From NCBI RefSeq assembly GCF_003202435.1, contig NZ_QJHK01000011.1, positions 62,001 to 126,000 on the forward strand: 64,000 nucleotides of DNA, given 5' to 3'. Position numbers and translations under genes: made by a program. Shown piece after piece: positions 46,505 to 56,248 of this stretch. Source of the stretch: Flavobacterium cheongpyeongense (lineage in GTDB: Bacteria; Bacteroidota; Bacteroidia; Flavobacteriales; Flavobacteriaceae). The notes below the pieces were generated by a model. That model had not been told where the DNA came from, did no database searches, and saw only the letters and a list, made by a program, of their open reading frames with translations. Position 1 is the stretch's first letter; each line of letters begins with the position of its first letter.

Positions 46505-46592
46505 TTCCTGCGAGGTTTTGAAAACCTCGTAGGTTTTTATTTATTTGAAACTTATAATTTATACCTACAAAATTTTGAAAACCTTGCAGGAA
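46505..46592. repeat. Inverted pair of 30-bp repeat units between GH31 and GH2
   Basis: The unit TTCCTGCGAGGTTTTGAAAA (46505-46534) is itself palindromic (CGAGGTTTT/AAAACCTCG). It faces a diverged inverted copy (46563-46592) across 28 bases. It may act as a processing or termination hairpin after the GH2 gene, and it is REP-like. Confidence 0.7.
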
Positions 46593-46602
46593 TGGTGACT
46601 CG

Positions 46603-49089
46603 TTATTCAGTTGTAATTACAATTGTGGCTTGTTTTAGTCCATTCGCTTTAGCGGTTAATTCCAATCTGTCTGATTTATCTCCAGACTGAACGATGACCA
46701 GACATTTTCCGGCTAAAGCAGTATGTTTTGTTGCTTTGTATGATTCGTGACTTACCGGATCACCGCTGCAAACGCCTACTATTTTTCCGCTTCCTTTTAA
46801 TGAAAAATGAATTTCATTATTGGCATTTGGAGCCAGAGTTCCGTTGGCATCCAAAATATCAACGGTTACAAAAGAGAGATCATTTTTATCTGCTTTGATC
46901 GTACTTCTGTCAGCAGTCAGTTTTAATTTTGAAGGGTTTCCTGCAGTTTTGATTTCTTTTTCTAAAACCACTTTTCCGTTTTTGCGGGAAACTGCTTTCA
47001 GAGTTCCTGCTTCAAAAGGAATTCTCCACATAACGTGCAGATCGTCTCCTTTTTTGCTTCTCTTTCCAACTGATTTTCCGTTTAAAAAAAGTTCTGCCTC
47101 ATCGGCATTATTGTAATATGCCCAAACATCTACGGTTTGCCCGGATTTCCAGTTCCAATGCGGAAAAACATGAAGAACCGTTTTATTTGTCCATTCGCTT
47201 TGGTACATATAATACACGTCTTTTGGGAAACCGGCTAAATCGACAATCCCGAAATACGAACTTACCGATGGCCATTCGTACGGAGTTGGCTCTCCAATGT
47301 AATCGAAACCTGTCCAAACATACATTCCGGCTAAGAAATCATGTTTTTTTATAATTTTCCAGGTTGCTTCATGCGTAGATCCCCAAGGCGTTTGCACCTG
47401 ATCGTAAGCTGAAACGGTGTTGTTCGGGTTTCCTCCTTTAAATTTAAGATCCCATTGTACCGGCCATTTTTTGATCGTATCTGAAACGGCGTCATAATAC
47501 CCTCTTGTCTGTAAACCTGAAGTCGTTTCAGTTGCGATGAAAGGTGTATTTGGGAAGTTTTTCAAATGATGTTCGAAAGTCTGATGCGCATAATTGTATC
47601 CGATTAAATCTAAAACACCAGATCCTGCAAGCGGATTAACCGAAACATTCTTTTTTTCAAATTGTAAAGTTACAGCATCGATATTCATATTTACAGGCGG
47701 ATTCATTCCTGCAGTAATGGGTCGTGTTTTATCATTGATGCGTACTATTGCGACTAATTCTTTGGCAATTTCAATACCTGTTTCGTTCCATTGTTCCGGA
47801 ATTTCGTTTCCGATACTCCATATAAAAATACTTGGATGATTGCGGTCACGGCGTAATTGATCTGCTAAATCTTGTCTGTGCCATTCGTGCCAGTCATTTG
47901 CATAATCGTATTTGGTTTTGTTTTGTTTCCACATATCAAATGCTTCATCCATGACAATGAAACCCATTTTGTCACAAAGATCCAAAAGTTCCGGAGCGGG
48001 CGGATTGTGAGAAGTCCTGATTCCGTTTACACCCATTTCTTTCAGGATTTCTAACTGACGTTCGATTGCGCGTGTGTTGATTGCAGAACCCAATGGCCCC
48101 AAATCGTGGTGCATACAAACGCCTTTTATTTTGACTTTTTTTCCGTTTAAAATAAAACCTTTGTTCAAATCGAATTTAAAATCTCTGATTCCGAAATTGG
48201 TTTTGTATTGATCTACAATTTTATCGTCTACCAAAATTTCTGTAACTGCTGTGTACAATTCAGGTTTTTCAACAGACCATAAAACTGGCGTTTCAACTTG
48301 TGCTTTTTGTTTAATTGTTTGATTGGTATTTGCGCCAATCGTTATGTCTTGGGTAACCGATGTTACTTTATTGTCTTCTTTAAAAATAGTAGTGGTTACT
48401 GTTGCATTTTTTGAAGTTGAATTTTGATTTTGAATCGTAGTCTCAACTTCTACCGAAGCTTTTTCGGCTGTAACTTTTGGGGTTATAACATAAGTTCCCC
48501 AATGTTCAACATGTAATTTGTCTGTGGTTTCGATCCAGACATTTCTAAAAATTCCTGAACCAGAATACCAGCGTGAATTAGGTTGTTTTGTATTGTCAAC
48601 CTTAACAATTATTTCGTTGTTTTTGTCTCCGTAATTTAAGTAAGGTGACATATCATATTGAAAACCAATATATCCGTTTGGACGTTTTCCTAAATAGTGT
48701 CCGTTTATCCAGACTTCACTGTTTTTGTAAACACCGTCAAAAGTGATCGAAGTTGTTTTTGCGCTGTCTGCCACAGCTACTTTAAATGTTTTTTTGTACC
48801 AGCCTAAGCCTCCATTAAGCGATCCTCCACCATATCCGGCGGGACTTTTTTCATTGAATTTTGTTTCGATGCTCCAGTCATGGGGAACATTTAATGTTTT
48901 CCATTTAGTTGAAACTCCAATGGTATCTTTGTCAATTATGCTATCATTTAAATGAAATTTCCAGTCTGAATTAAAAGAAACTTTTCGATTGCTAAAAGCC
49001 TCTTCTTTATTGTTGCAGGAATCAAATAAAATGACTACGACTAACATTAATAATGATAACCCGCTGCTAAAATATTTTCTTTTATTCAT
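46603..49089 (-). CDS. GH2 beta-galactosidase lipoprotein with DUF4982-type C-terminal domains
   Basis: 828 residues. Lipobox LFDSC (Cys25) suggests lipid anchoring. Domain order is jelly-roll (SPAGYGGGSLNGGLGWYKK), immunoglobulin-like, TIM barrel with acid/base Glu in IWSIGNEIPEQW and nucleophile Glu in FIATETTSGLQ, then DUF4982 and a second C-terminal Ig-like domain (VDILDANGTLAPNANNEIHF). This is the usual layout of Bacteroidetes PUL beta-galactosidases, which remove the beta-1,2-galactose of xyloglucan side chains. First enzyme gene after the terminator at 49162. Confidence 0.93.
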   Translation of the reverse strand: MNKRKYFSSGLSLLMLVVVILFDSCNNKEEAFSNRKVSFNSDWKFHLNDSIIDKDTIGVSTKWKTLNVPHDWSIETKFNEKSPAGYGGGSLNGGLGWYKKTFKVAVADSAKTTSITFDGVYKNSEVWINGHYLGKRPNGYIGFQYDMSPYLNYGDKNNEIIVKVDNTKQPNSRWYSGSGIFRNVWIETTDKLHVEHWGTYVITPKVTAEKASVEVETTIQNQNSTSKNATVTTTIFKEDNKVTSVTQDITIGANTNQTIKQKAQVETPVLWSVEKPELYTAVTEILVDDKIVDQYKTNFGIRDFKFDLNKGFILNGKKVKIKGVCMHHDLGPLGSAINTRAIERQLEILKEMGVNGIRTSHNPPAPELLDLCDKMGFIVMDEAFDMWKQNKTKYDYANDWHEWHRQDLADQLRRDRNHPSIFIWSIGNEIPEQWNETGIEIAKELVAIVRINDKTRPITAGMNPPVNMNIDAVTLQFEKKNVSVNPLAGSGVLDLIGYNYAHQTFEHHLKNFPNTPFIATETTSGLQTRGYYDAVSDTIKKWPVQWDLKFKGGNPNNTVSAYDQVQTPWGSTHEATWKIIKKHDFLAGMYVWTGFDYIGEPTPYEWPSVSSYFGIVDLAGFPKDVYYMYQSEWTNKTVLHVFPHWNWKSGQTVDVWAYYNNADEAELFLNGKSVGKRSKKGDDLHVMWRIPFEAGTLKAVSRKNGKVVLEKEIKTAGNPSKLKLTADRSTIKADKNDLSFVTVDILDANGTLAPNANNEIHFSLKGSGKIVGVCSGDPVSHESYKATKHTALAGKCLVIVQSGDKSDRLELTAKANGLKQATIVITTE

Positions 49090-49161
49090 TGGTACTGTAT
49101 TTCTTTTGTAAATACTAAGTTAAAGATAAAGTTTACAATTTCTTCTCTAACCTGAAATATT

Positions 49162-49211
49162 GAAAGTCTCAGTTTTAAAACATTAGAAATGTTTTGAAAC
49201 TGAGACTTTTC
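49162..49211 (-). terminator. Very strong hairpin between the surface-lipoprotein gene and the enzyme genes
   Basis: Arms of about 23 bases (GAAAGTCTCAGTTTTAAAAC ... and complement) meet at a three-base loop, with few mismatches. It is 11 bases past the 49223 stop. It should end most transcripts after SusC-SusD-lipoprotein and allow partial read-through to the enzymes. Confidence 0.75.
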
Positions 49212-49222
49212 AAATTAAACTA

Positions 49223-50092
49223 TTATTGTTTTACTACTAAATGGTAAATCAAATAATCACCGTCTGATCTAATAGCTATAAAAGCCAAAGTTGTCTCGGT
49301 AAGTTCTACAATTTGCACATTAGTAAAACTAAATGAAGAACTAAAATAGCTTGATCCGCTTGGATGCAGCATTTCTGCCCCTCCGTTAAAAGCAATTCTA
49401 TCGTTTGTTGAACCAGTTGTAAGGTTAAAATTAAAAGTTCCTATTTTAGTTGTTTGCACAGTACTTCCTGCTGTTGGATCAGTTTGTTTTACTGTAACAT
49501 TATAACCTCCATTAAGATCAAAAGTAATTTCTCCCCAATCTTTATTCTCTAAACCTGCCCATGAAATATCAGAAAGATTTGGCCACCATCCATGTCCACT
49601 TACTGCAATATTTTGGTAAGATGCCGGTTTTCCAATAAACTCAAGAGGTGCCGTCATGTATAAAACCCATGTTTTACCATTAACTCCGTTGGTTAGTAAA
49701 TTCCATCTCTCGTCACTAAAATAAGTATCGTCATTTTGAGCGATATTAACAGTTACAGGAGCAGCATCTATAGCTCCTCCTCTTGTATAAGCAGTATAAT
49801 AAACAGTGTATTTACCTGCAAAAGGAAAAGTAATTTTATCCTCGTTTTTGTTAGAATGCCCTAATTCATTTCCATTTCCGTCTACATATTTCCAATATGG
49901 AATTACAGCAGGGTCTTCGTTTTTTAAAATTACTTCATTAGTTTTTGAAGTATTCTGTGTTACAGAAAACTTAATTGTTTCAGGTGTAAGCCCTATTGCA
50001 GGCAAACTCTCGCGATCTTCAACAGGTTCACATGAAAACATTAATGAACCGATGGTTACGGCAGCTATTAAAATATATAGTATACGTTTCAT
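49223..50092 (-). CDS. PKD-type surface lipoprotein, probable glycan-binding protein
   Basis: About 289 residues from the Met at 50092, with lipobox SLMFSC (Cys21). Residues ~30-115 look like a PKD/Ig domain (NNEDKITFPFAGKYTVYYTA-type strand pattern). A second beta-rich domain with surface aromatics follows (NIAVSGHGWWPNLSDISWAG). Its position right after SusD is that of surface glycan-binding proteins (SusE/SGBP-B). It would help capture the polysaccharide on the cell surface. Sequence alone does not show the ligand. Confidence 0.8.
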   Translation of the reverse strand: MKRILYILIAAVTIGSLMFSCEPVEDRESLPAIGLTPETIKFSVTQNTSKTNEVILKNEDPAVIPYWKYVDGNGNELGHSNKNEDKITFPFAGKYTVYYTAYTRGGAIDAAPVTVNIAQNDDTYFSDERWNLLTNGVNGKTWVLYMTAPLEFIGKPASYQNIAVSGHGWWPNLSDISWAGLENKDWGEITFDLNGGYNVTVKQTDPTAGSTVQTTKIGTFNFNLTTGSTNDRIAFNGGAEMLHPSGSSYFSSSFSFTNVQIVELTETTLAFIAIRSDGDYLIYHLVVKQ

Positions 50093-50110
50093 AATCATTT
50101 TGTTTTTTAG

Positions 50111-51715
50111 TTAGTTCCAACCTGGATTTTGTGAGATAGTACCATTCGAAAGAACAATTTGAGATTGTGGTAATGGGAACCAGCCTAAGGTTTCTGTTCT
50201 AAATGTTACATTAAATTGAGAATCAGTAGCTGTGTTATCAATTGCAGCTTTAGCTACATCAGTCCCTTTTCTGATTAAATCAAAATAACGTAATCCTTCA
50301 AGAGCTAATTCTAATCTGCGTTCTTTCATAATATTATCCATAGTAGCAGTAACTCTGTTGGTCGTATTTTTGAAAGCACGATCACGAACTCTGTCTAAAT
50401 CAGCTTGCGCTAATGTCTGATTTGTTCCTAAATTTAATTCGGCAGCCATCAGTAATACATCTGCAAAACGAATAATAGCATAATCCTGATAGTTATCAAT
50501 TTGGAAATTTCCTCCATTTGCTTCTACAATACTTACACCTGCATCATTGGTGATCGGGCAATATTTTTTCCATGAATATCCGGTATATTGACGTTGTTCT
50601 CTTGCTATAGGATCAAAATTTAATGGATTCCCTTTATAGGTTTCATTCTGATAATCAATAAATGATGCACTTTTACGGGTATCCCCTGTAATATACTCAC
50701 CAACTAATTTTGGATTAACAGTTGCTCCTCCCCATCCTGAAGCATAAGGTCCGATAGCTCCTCCACGAGGTGCAATATTTACCTGAAAACGGTTTCCTTC
50801 ATTTAAATTCCAATCTCCTTTTCCTGAACCATTAAAACGAACAGCCCAAACCATTTCGGTATTATCTTCTCCTGCAAAATTTGCGAATGAAGCAGCCAGC
50901 CAAAGATTAGCAAAATCAGAAACCAAACCGTGTCCACTATTAGTTACCACATCATTTATATAAGTAATTGCCTGTGATTTGGTTACTACACCTGCCAAAT
51001 CAGCTTTTTTATAATAATCGGTATAGAATAAAAAGGTTCTTGCTAGATACGCTTCGGCAGCCCATTTTGTAATACGTCCATAATTAGCATTTCCGGATTG
51101 AGAATAATTGTCATTATTTAAATTATCCGCAGCAAATTTTAAATCATTAGCAATTAAAGCGTAAGTTACCTCAGCACCTTGTCTTGGTAATAAAAATTCG
51201 CTGGCTGAAGTAGTATGGTCTAAAGGAATGATATCCCCGAACATTTTAGCGGCCTGAAAATGAAAGTGTGCTCTTAAAAAACGTGCCTCAGCTTCGTATC
51301 TGGTTTTAAGTGCTGTATCAGTTCCCCAATCTACTTTATTTAGGTTTTCTAATAAAATGTTAGCTCTGTAAATTCCTAAATACGAGTTTTTCCAGACATC
51401 CATGTTCATCTCTTTATTACTAACAAATAAAAAACGGTCCCATTCGATATCTGACTGAGCATCAGCAATACCATATCCTCCAAAACAATCATCAGAAGCC
51501 TGTTCGCTAATTAATAAAGGCCCTCCATAAGCTTCGCGTTGCAATACATCGTAAACAGCAACTAATCCTTCGAAAGCATCAGCCGGTGTTTTGTAAAAAT
51601 TCTCTTCCACTATAGTTGTAGAAGGCTCTGTATCCAGAAAATTATCTGAACAAGCTCCTAAAACAAATAAGCTTGACACAGCAAATAATTTTATATATTT
51701 TTTCATCGTTTTCAT
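50111..51715 (-). CDS. SusD/RagB-family nutrient-binding lipoprotein
   Basis: 534 residues; an ATG three codons later may be the true start. Lipobox FVLGAC. N-terminal SusD-like part (DNFLDTEPSTTIVEENFYKT, DAFEGLVAVYDVLQREAYGG) with TPR-like helices (ARFLRAHFHFQAAKMFGDII), and the C-terminal RagB domain ending MKERRLELALEGLRYFDLIR and TLGWFPLPQSQI. It caps the SusC barrel and binds the oligosaccharide before import. It begins three bases after the SusC stop, so the two are coupled. Confidence 0.95.
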   Translation of the reverse strand: MKTMKKYIKLFAVSSLFVLGACSDNFLDTEPSTTIVEENFYKTPADAFEGLVAVYDVLQREAYGGPLLISEQASDDCFGGYGIADAQSDIEWDRFLFVSNKEMNMDVWKNSYLGIYRANILLENLNKVDWGTDTALKTRYEAEARFLRAHFHFQAAKMFGDIIPLDHTTSASEFLLPRQGAEVTYALIANDLKFAADNLNNDNYSQSGNANYGRITKWAAEAYLARTFLFYTDYYKKADLAGVVTKSQAITYINDVVTNSGHGLVSDFANLWLAASFANFAGEDNTEMVWAVRFNGSGKGDWNLNEGNRFQVNIAPRGGAIGPYASGWGGATVNPKLVGEYITGDTRKSASFIDYQNETYKGNPLNFDPIAREQRQYTGYSWKKYCPITNDAGVSIVEANGGNFQIDNYQDYAIIRFADVLLMAAELNLGTNQTLAQADLDRVRDRAFKNTTNRVTATMDNIMKERRLELALEGLRYFDLIRKGTDVAKAAIDNTATDSQFNVTFRTETLGWFPLPQSQIVLSNGTISQNPGWN

Positions 51716-51718
51716 AAT

Positions 51719-54700
51719 TTAAAAATTAACATTAAGACCCATCATGTATGTTCTAGGCTGTGGATAATATCCTACGTCGATTCCCTTAGCCCAAGTCTGA
51801 TTGCTGTTTCCAAATCCAATCTCAGGATCCATTCCCTTATATTTTGTAAAAGTGAATAAGTTATTAGCCGCAACATACAATCTGAATTTGCTAAAGAAAG
51901 TCAGTTTTGATGTCAGTTTTGTTAAATCACAACCTAAAGTAGCACTTTTGATTCTGAAGAAATCTGCATTTTGAACATATAAATCTGAAAATTTAGTATA
52001 ATTTCCATTGCTGTCTGTTCCGTAAGTAACTCTTGGAACTCTGTTAGAGCTGCCTTCTGTTGTCCATCTGTTTAAAACATCTGTAGTATAGTTAGTATAC
52101 CCACGTGTAGGATCATGAATTCCAAAAACATTCTGACTTCCCGCTACTCCATAAGTATTGACAGTCAGGTCAAATGCTTTGTATGAAAGATCAAAATTTA
52201 AACCATAAGTAAAATCAGGGTTTGGATCTCCGATTTTGGTTTTATCATTTGCATCAATTTTTCCATCACCATTAAAATCCACAAAACGAACATCTCCAGG
52301 CTGTGCCGCTGGTTGTGCCCCTGCAGCAACTTCAGCAGCGTTTTGAAAAATTCCGGCTGTTTTTAATCCGTAGAAATAACCAATCGGCTGCCCTACCTCA
52401 ACACGATTTAACTCGTCTGTCCCTTGAAATAATAAGTTAGGATCTCCATGAATGATTCCTTCACTGTTTGCTACTCTTATTACTTCATTTTCGTTATGAG
52501 AAATATTGCCATTTATAGAAAAATTCCAGTCTTTTCCAAATTTTGTATGATATCCTAAAGCAAGTTCGACTCCTCTGTTTCTAATATCACCTCCATTAAT
52601 ATAAGGTGCTGTAGCTCCTGCATAAACTGGTATTGAAGCCAAAACCAACCAGTCTTTTGTCTTTTTATCGTAATAATCAAACGTAACAGTAAAATTATTG
52701 AATATTGTAGCATCAAAACCAAAATCTGTTTGTTCTGATGTTTCCCATTTTAAATCAGGATTTGAAAGTTGATTAGGGCTTGAACCTGTTTGCAGAGTTT
52801 CTGTTCCTGTTCCGAAATGATAAGTTTTATTGTATGAGCTAATTGTTGACATGTAAGAAAAAGCAGGAATCTGATCATTACCATTTTGGCCCCAGCTTAC
52901 TCTTAGTTTTAAATTATTTACCACTTTACTCTCCGGAAAAAAGTCACGATCAACATTCCAACCTGCAGAAACAGCTGGGAAATAACCATATCTGTTTGAA
53001 GATGCAAAATTTGATGAACCGTCTCTTCTTAAAGTTGCCGTAAATAAATACTTGTTGTTAAAGTCATACAACAAACGTCCAAAATAAGATTGAATTACAT
53101 AATCTGCACGATTTCCTTTGACTGTATTTGATGTCTGATCTGTAGCATTGCTTAAGTAAGCATGTGAAAAATCGTCAAAAATCAAATTTTTCCCTGTTCC
53201 TTCCATATAATCTGAAGTATTCTTTTTAGCAGAAGTCCCTACTAATACATCAAAATTATGCAGATTATTCAATGTCGCTTTATATTGTAATGTATTTTCA
53301 AATATCCAGCCTAATGATTTTGTCGCATTTTGTGTAACACTTGAAACTGTATTGTTATCGTTTGAAGAAAGAGAATAAACCGGTCTGAAAGAACGATAGT
53401 TACTATCTGACATATCAACACCAAAACTAGTTCTGTAAGTAAAGCTTTTTAAGAATTTTAATTCCGCAAAAATGTTTCCAACGTAACGATTTACTTTAGT
53501 TTCATTAAAATTATTGTAATATAATGATCCTAAAGGGTTACTGATATCTGCTGAGATAGACGAATGTGCAAAATCTCCATTGGCGTCATAAGCAGGATCA
53601 ATTGGTGCAGCATTTAAGAAACTTCTGATAGCGTTACTGTAAATTCCCTGATCCGCTACTCCTGAGCTTTTAATATTAGCAAACGAAAAATTTTCTCCAA
53701 TTTTCAAATGTCCTTCAATAACTTCTGAAGTTGAATTTACATTAAATGTAATACGATCATATTGCGATTGGCTTGTTGCGCCGCCAATCATCCCTTCTTG
53801 TCCATAATATGACAATCCGGTAGCGATTGTTGATTTTTTATCACCACCTGTAATTGTAAGTGAGTGATTTTGTTTTATAGCACCTTCTTTAAACAAATCA
53901 TCCTGCCAGTCATGATTTGGCAATGCAGCAACTTGTGCTTGTGTATATAATGGAGTAAATCCGGAATTTATACGAGCCTCATTCATAATGGTAGTATATT
54001 CCTGTGTATTTAATAAATCTAATTTTTTAGCAACTCTTTGAAAGCCTGCATAACTATTTAATGACACATTCATTTTTCCATCTTTTCCTTTTTTTGTAGT
54101 TACTAAAATAACTCCATTTGCGGCTCTTGCACCATATATAGATCCTGCAGAAGCATCTTTTAATACGTCCATTCTTTCTATAGAAGATGGGTCAAGATAT
54201 CCGATTCCGTTATCAACAACTACTCCGTCTACTACATAAAGAGGAGTACTGTTTCCGGCTGTTCCAACCCCACGAATGTTTACTGCCATTCCAGCTCCCG
54301 GTTGACCTGAAGTTGATGTAACACTAACCCCGGATGCCTGACCCTGCAAAGCATTTACAACATCAAGACTCGAAACTTGTTGAATATCTTTACCTGATAC
54401 TAATGAGGTAGCTGCGGTATTTACCTTTTTCTTTTGTATTCCGTATCCAATTACTACAATTTCTTTAAGTTCATTTGATTCTGTTTGTAATACAACATTA
54501 ATCGTTTTTTGACTGCCTACGGTTATACGCTGAGTTTTAAAACCCATAAAACTGATTACAATTACATCACCAGTTTTTGCTTCTACTTTAAATAATCCGT
54601 CAAAATCAGTTGAAGTTCCTGATTTTATTCCTTGAACAGTAACGCTAGCACCGGGAACTCCCATCCCGTCCTCTGACGATGTCACTTTTCCACTAACAGT

Positions 54701-54805
54701 TTTGGATTGGTCTTGGGCAAATCCGGACTGCATTATAAAAACATTGAACAGCAGCGCCATAAAAAACGGAAGCCTTGTTGTTTTAATACAATATTTGCTT
54801 TTCAT
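51719..54805 (-). CDS. SusC/RagA-family TonB-linked outer-membrane transporter
   Basis: 1028 residues with signal peptide (cleavage after ..QSGFAQ). Residues ~35-110 are a CarbopepD_reg_2 domain (VSGKVTSSEDGMGVPGASVT, ISFMGFKTQRI). The TonB-box-like ELKEIVVIGYG precedes a plug with VVNALQGQASGV and PLYVVDGVVVD. The 22-strand barrel follows. The motif DVLKDASAGSIYGARAANGV is diagnostic of SusC. It imports large oligosaccharides with SusD. It is the first gene of the locus and has a 703-base regulatory gap upstream. Confidence 0.96.
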   Translation of the reverse strand: MKSKYCIKTTRLPFFMALLFNVFIMQSGFAQDQSKTVSGKVTSSEDGMGVPGASVTVQGIKSGTSTDFDGLFKVEAKTGDVIVISFMGFKTQRITVGSQKTINVVLQTESNELKEIVVIGYGIQKKKVNTAATSLVSGKDIQQVSSLDVVNALQGQASGVSVTSTSGQPGAGMAVNIRGVGTAGNSTPLYVVDGVVVDNGIGYLDPSSIERMDVLKDASAGSIYGARAANGVILVTTKKGKDGKMNVSLNSYAGFQRVAKKLDLLNTQEYTTIMNEARINSGFTPLYTQAQVAALPNHDWQDDLFKEGAIKQNHSLTITGGDKKSTIATGLSYYGQEGMIGGATSQSQYDRITFNVNSTSEVIEGHLKIGENFSFANIKSSGVADQGIYSNAIRSFLNAAPIDPAYDANGDFAHSSISADISNPLGSLYYNNFNETKVNRYVGNIFAELKFLKSFTYRTSFGVDMSDSNYRSFRPVYSLSSNDNNTVSSVTQNATKSLGWIFENTLQYKATLNNLHNFDVLVGTSAKKNTSDYMEGTGKNLIFDDFSHAYLSNATDQTSNTVKGNRADYVIQSYFGRLLYDFNNKYLFTATLRRDGSSNFASSNRYGYFPAVSAGWNVDRDFFPESKVVNNLKLRVSWGQNGNDQIPAFSYMSTISSYNKTYHFGTGTETLQTGSSPNQLSNPDLKWETSEQTDFGFDATIFNNFTVTFDYYDKKTKDWLVLASIPVYAGATAPYINGGDIRNRGVELALGYHTKFGKDWNFSINGNISHNENEVIRVANSEGIIHGDPNLLFQGTDELNRVEVGQPIGYFYGLKTAGIFQNAAEVAAGAQPAAQPGDVRFVDFNGDGKIDANDKTKIGDPNPDFTYGLNFDLSYKAFDLTVNTYGVAGSQNVFGIHDPTRGYTNYTTDVLNRWTTEGSSNRVPRVTYGTDSNGNYTKFSDLYVQNADFFRIKSATLGCDLTKLTSKLTFFSKFRLYVAANNLFTFTKYKGMDPEIGFGNSNQTWAKGIDVGYYPQPRTYMMGLNVNF

Positions 54806-55508
54806 AATAATTAATAATTTGGTTAAATTTATTGTTAGTATTTTTGTAATTCAATTAATGCACCTTCTAAATAATCTGTTCTTTGCCACAAGTTGCTGAA
54901 TTTCCAGGCTTTAACGTATTTTAGCAAATCTCAACGAAGAATCCTCCTTTTAAAATCTAAACACCATTTCATACGTCAAATAGTCCATAAAATGTTGAGT
55001 ACTTATTTTTATAATCAGTTTTTTCAATCTGAATTACACCAATTATTTTTTTTATAAAAACTTTTCTGGATGTGTTTTTAATCTCCAAAAACAACTTCAT
55101 AATCTTTCTGAATTAAATCCTACAAAAAGAAGTTTTTGTGTTTTTACTATACTCCATTTTCTTCTCAAATCAACTTATAGTCAAAATACATTTATCTTAT
55201 GGTTAATTTGACTACAAGTGTAGTGTAATTTTTCTATATTAACAAAAAATTAGCTTTAATTTTTTTCAATTCAAATAATACGAGGTTATTTTTTATACAT
55301 TAATCAAATTAAACAGCTATTAACAATTAAAAACTATTAATAAATCAGCCATTTATTAATTAAATTGATAATGATTTAAAACACTTATTCAATTTTATTC
55401 GCATTTTTTTTAAAAATTCTAATATCATAATGGCAAATTGCAAAATATGTGTCTTTTTAAGACAATACTGTTATTTTTATTTATTTAATTTGTCAAAATT
55501 TTAACAAC
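54806..55508. other. Divergent regulatory region between susC and the NUDIX-type regulators
   Basis: 703 AT-rich bases without a gene. It holds a TAGTCAAA / TTTGACTA inverted repeat overlapping the palindrome ACTACAAGTGTAGT (55178-55224). No exact TAnnTTTG box reads toward susC. GTATTTTG (55189-55182) comes nearest and lies inside the inverted repeat, which would suit an activator-dependent promoter. Toward the regulators TTAATTTG (55485-55492) is the nearest match. Confidence 0.6.
55178..55224. promoter_or_regulatory. Candidate operator for the PUL regulators
   Basis: Perfect 8-base arms TAGTCAAA (55178-55185) and TTTGACTA (55207-55214) lie 21 bases apart. The right arm runs into a 14-base palindrome ACTACA-AG-TGTAGT (55211-55224). 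Such symmetry in an otherwise plain AT-rich gap between a regulator and its likely target is typical of a dimer binding site. Confidence 0.45.
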
Positions 55509-56225
55509 ATGGTTGATAATTTAGATGTTAACATTATCGTAAAAAATGACTCTCCAGTAATGAATGCCATTACGATTGACTGTGTTATATTTGGTTTTGA
55601 TAAAGGAAGCCTTGAAGTTCTTTTAATTCAGCACGGAGAAGGAATAAGTAAAGGAAAGTGGGGACTTCCGGGAGGCTGGATTAATAAAAGAGAAAGTATA
55701 GATGCTGCCGCTCATCGATTACTGAATGAACTGACTTCATTAGATCATATCTACTTAGAGCAATTAAAAGCATTTGGAAATCCGGATCGTTTTCCTCTCA
55801 GACGCGTCATCACAATTGGGTATTATGCCCTAATCAAAAGAGAGGACTATAACATTCAGGCAGGTTTTACAGCTTCTGATGCCAAATGGTATAAGATTAA
55901 CGAAATCCCGGATTTAATTTATGACCACAATGAAATCCTGTCATACAGCCTCCAACACTTACGCGACAGGGTTCGTCAGGCACCAATTGGATTCAACCTT
56001 TTGCCGGAAAAGTTCACACTGCTGCAATTGATGCATTTGTATGAAGAAATATTAGGAATCGAAATGGACAAATCAAATTTCAGGCGAAAAATTCTGCACA
56101 TGAAATTACTTGTTGCATTGGATGAAAAACAACAGGATGTTTCACACCGGGCAGCTCAGTTATACAAATTCGATTCAGAAATTTATACAAAACTTACTGA
56201 AAAAGGATTTAATTTTGAATTTTAA
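55509..56225 (+). CDS. NUDIX-domain winged-helix transcriptional regulator (NrtR/AraR type), copy 1
   Basis: 238 residues. Residues ~20-150 form a NUDIX fold (ITIDCVIFGFDKGSLEVLLI, GKWGLPGGWINKRESIDAAA). The Nudix box keeps its first Gly and Glu but lacks the catalytic Glu pair (HRLLNELTSLD instead of REUxEExGU), so it should bind rather than hydrolyse a ligand. Residues ~160-238 are a winged helix (FTLLQLMHLYEEILGIEMDK, NFRRKILHMKLLVALDE). Related Bacteroides regulators sense pentoses or sugar metabolites. Divergent from susC, it is the likely controller of the locus. Confidence 0.88.
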   Translation: MVDNLDVNIIVKNDSPVMNAITIDCVIFGFDKGSLEVLLIQHGEGISKGKWGLPGGWINKRESIDAAAHRLLNELTSLDHIYLEQLKAFGNPDRFPLRRVITIGYYALIKREDYNIQAGFTASDAKWYKINEIPDLIYDHNEILSYSLQHLRDRVRQAPIGFNLLPEKFTLLQLMHLYEEILGIEMDKSNFRRKILHMKLLVALDEKQQDVSHRAAQLYKFDSEIYTKLTEKGFNFEF

Positions 56226-56248
56226 ACCAGCTTATAAAAAGCAAAAAA

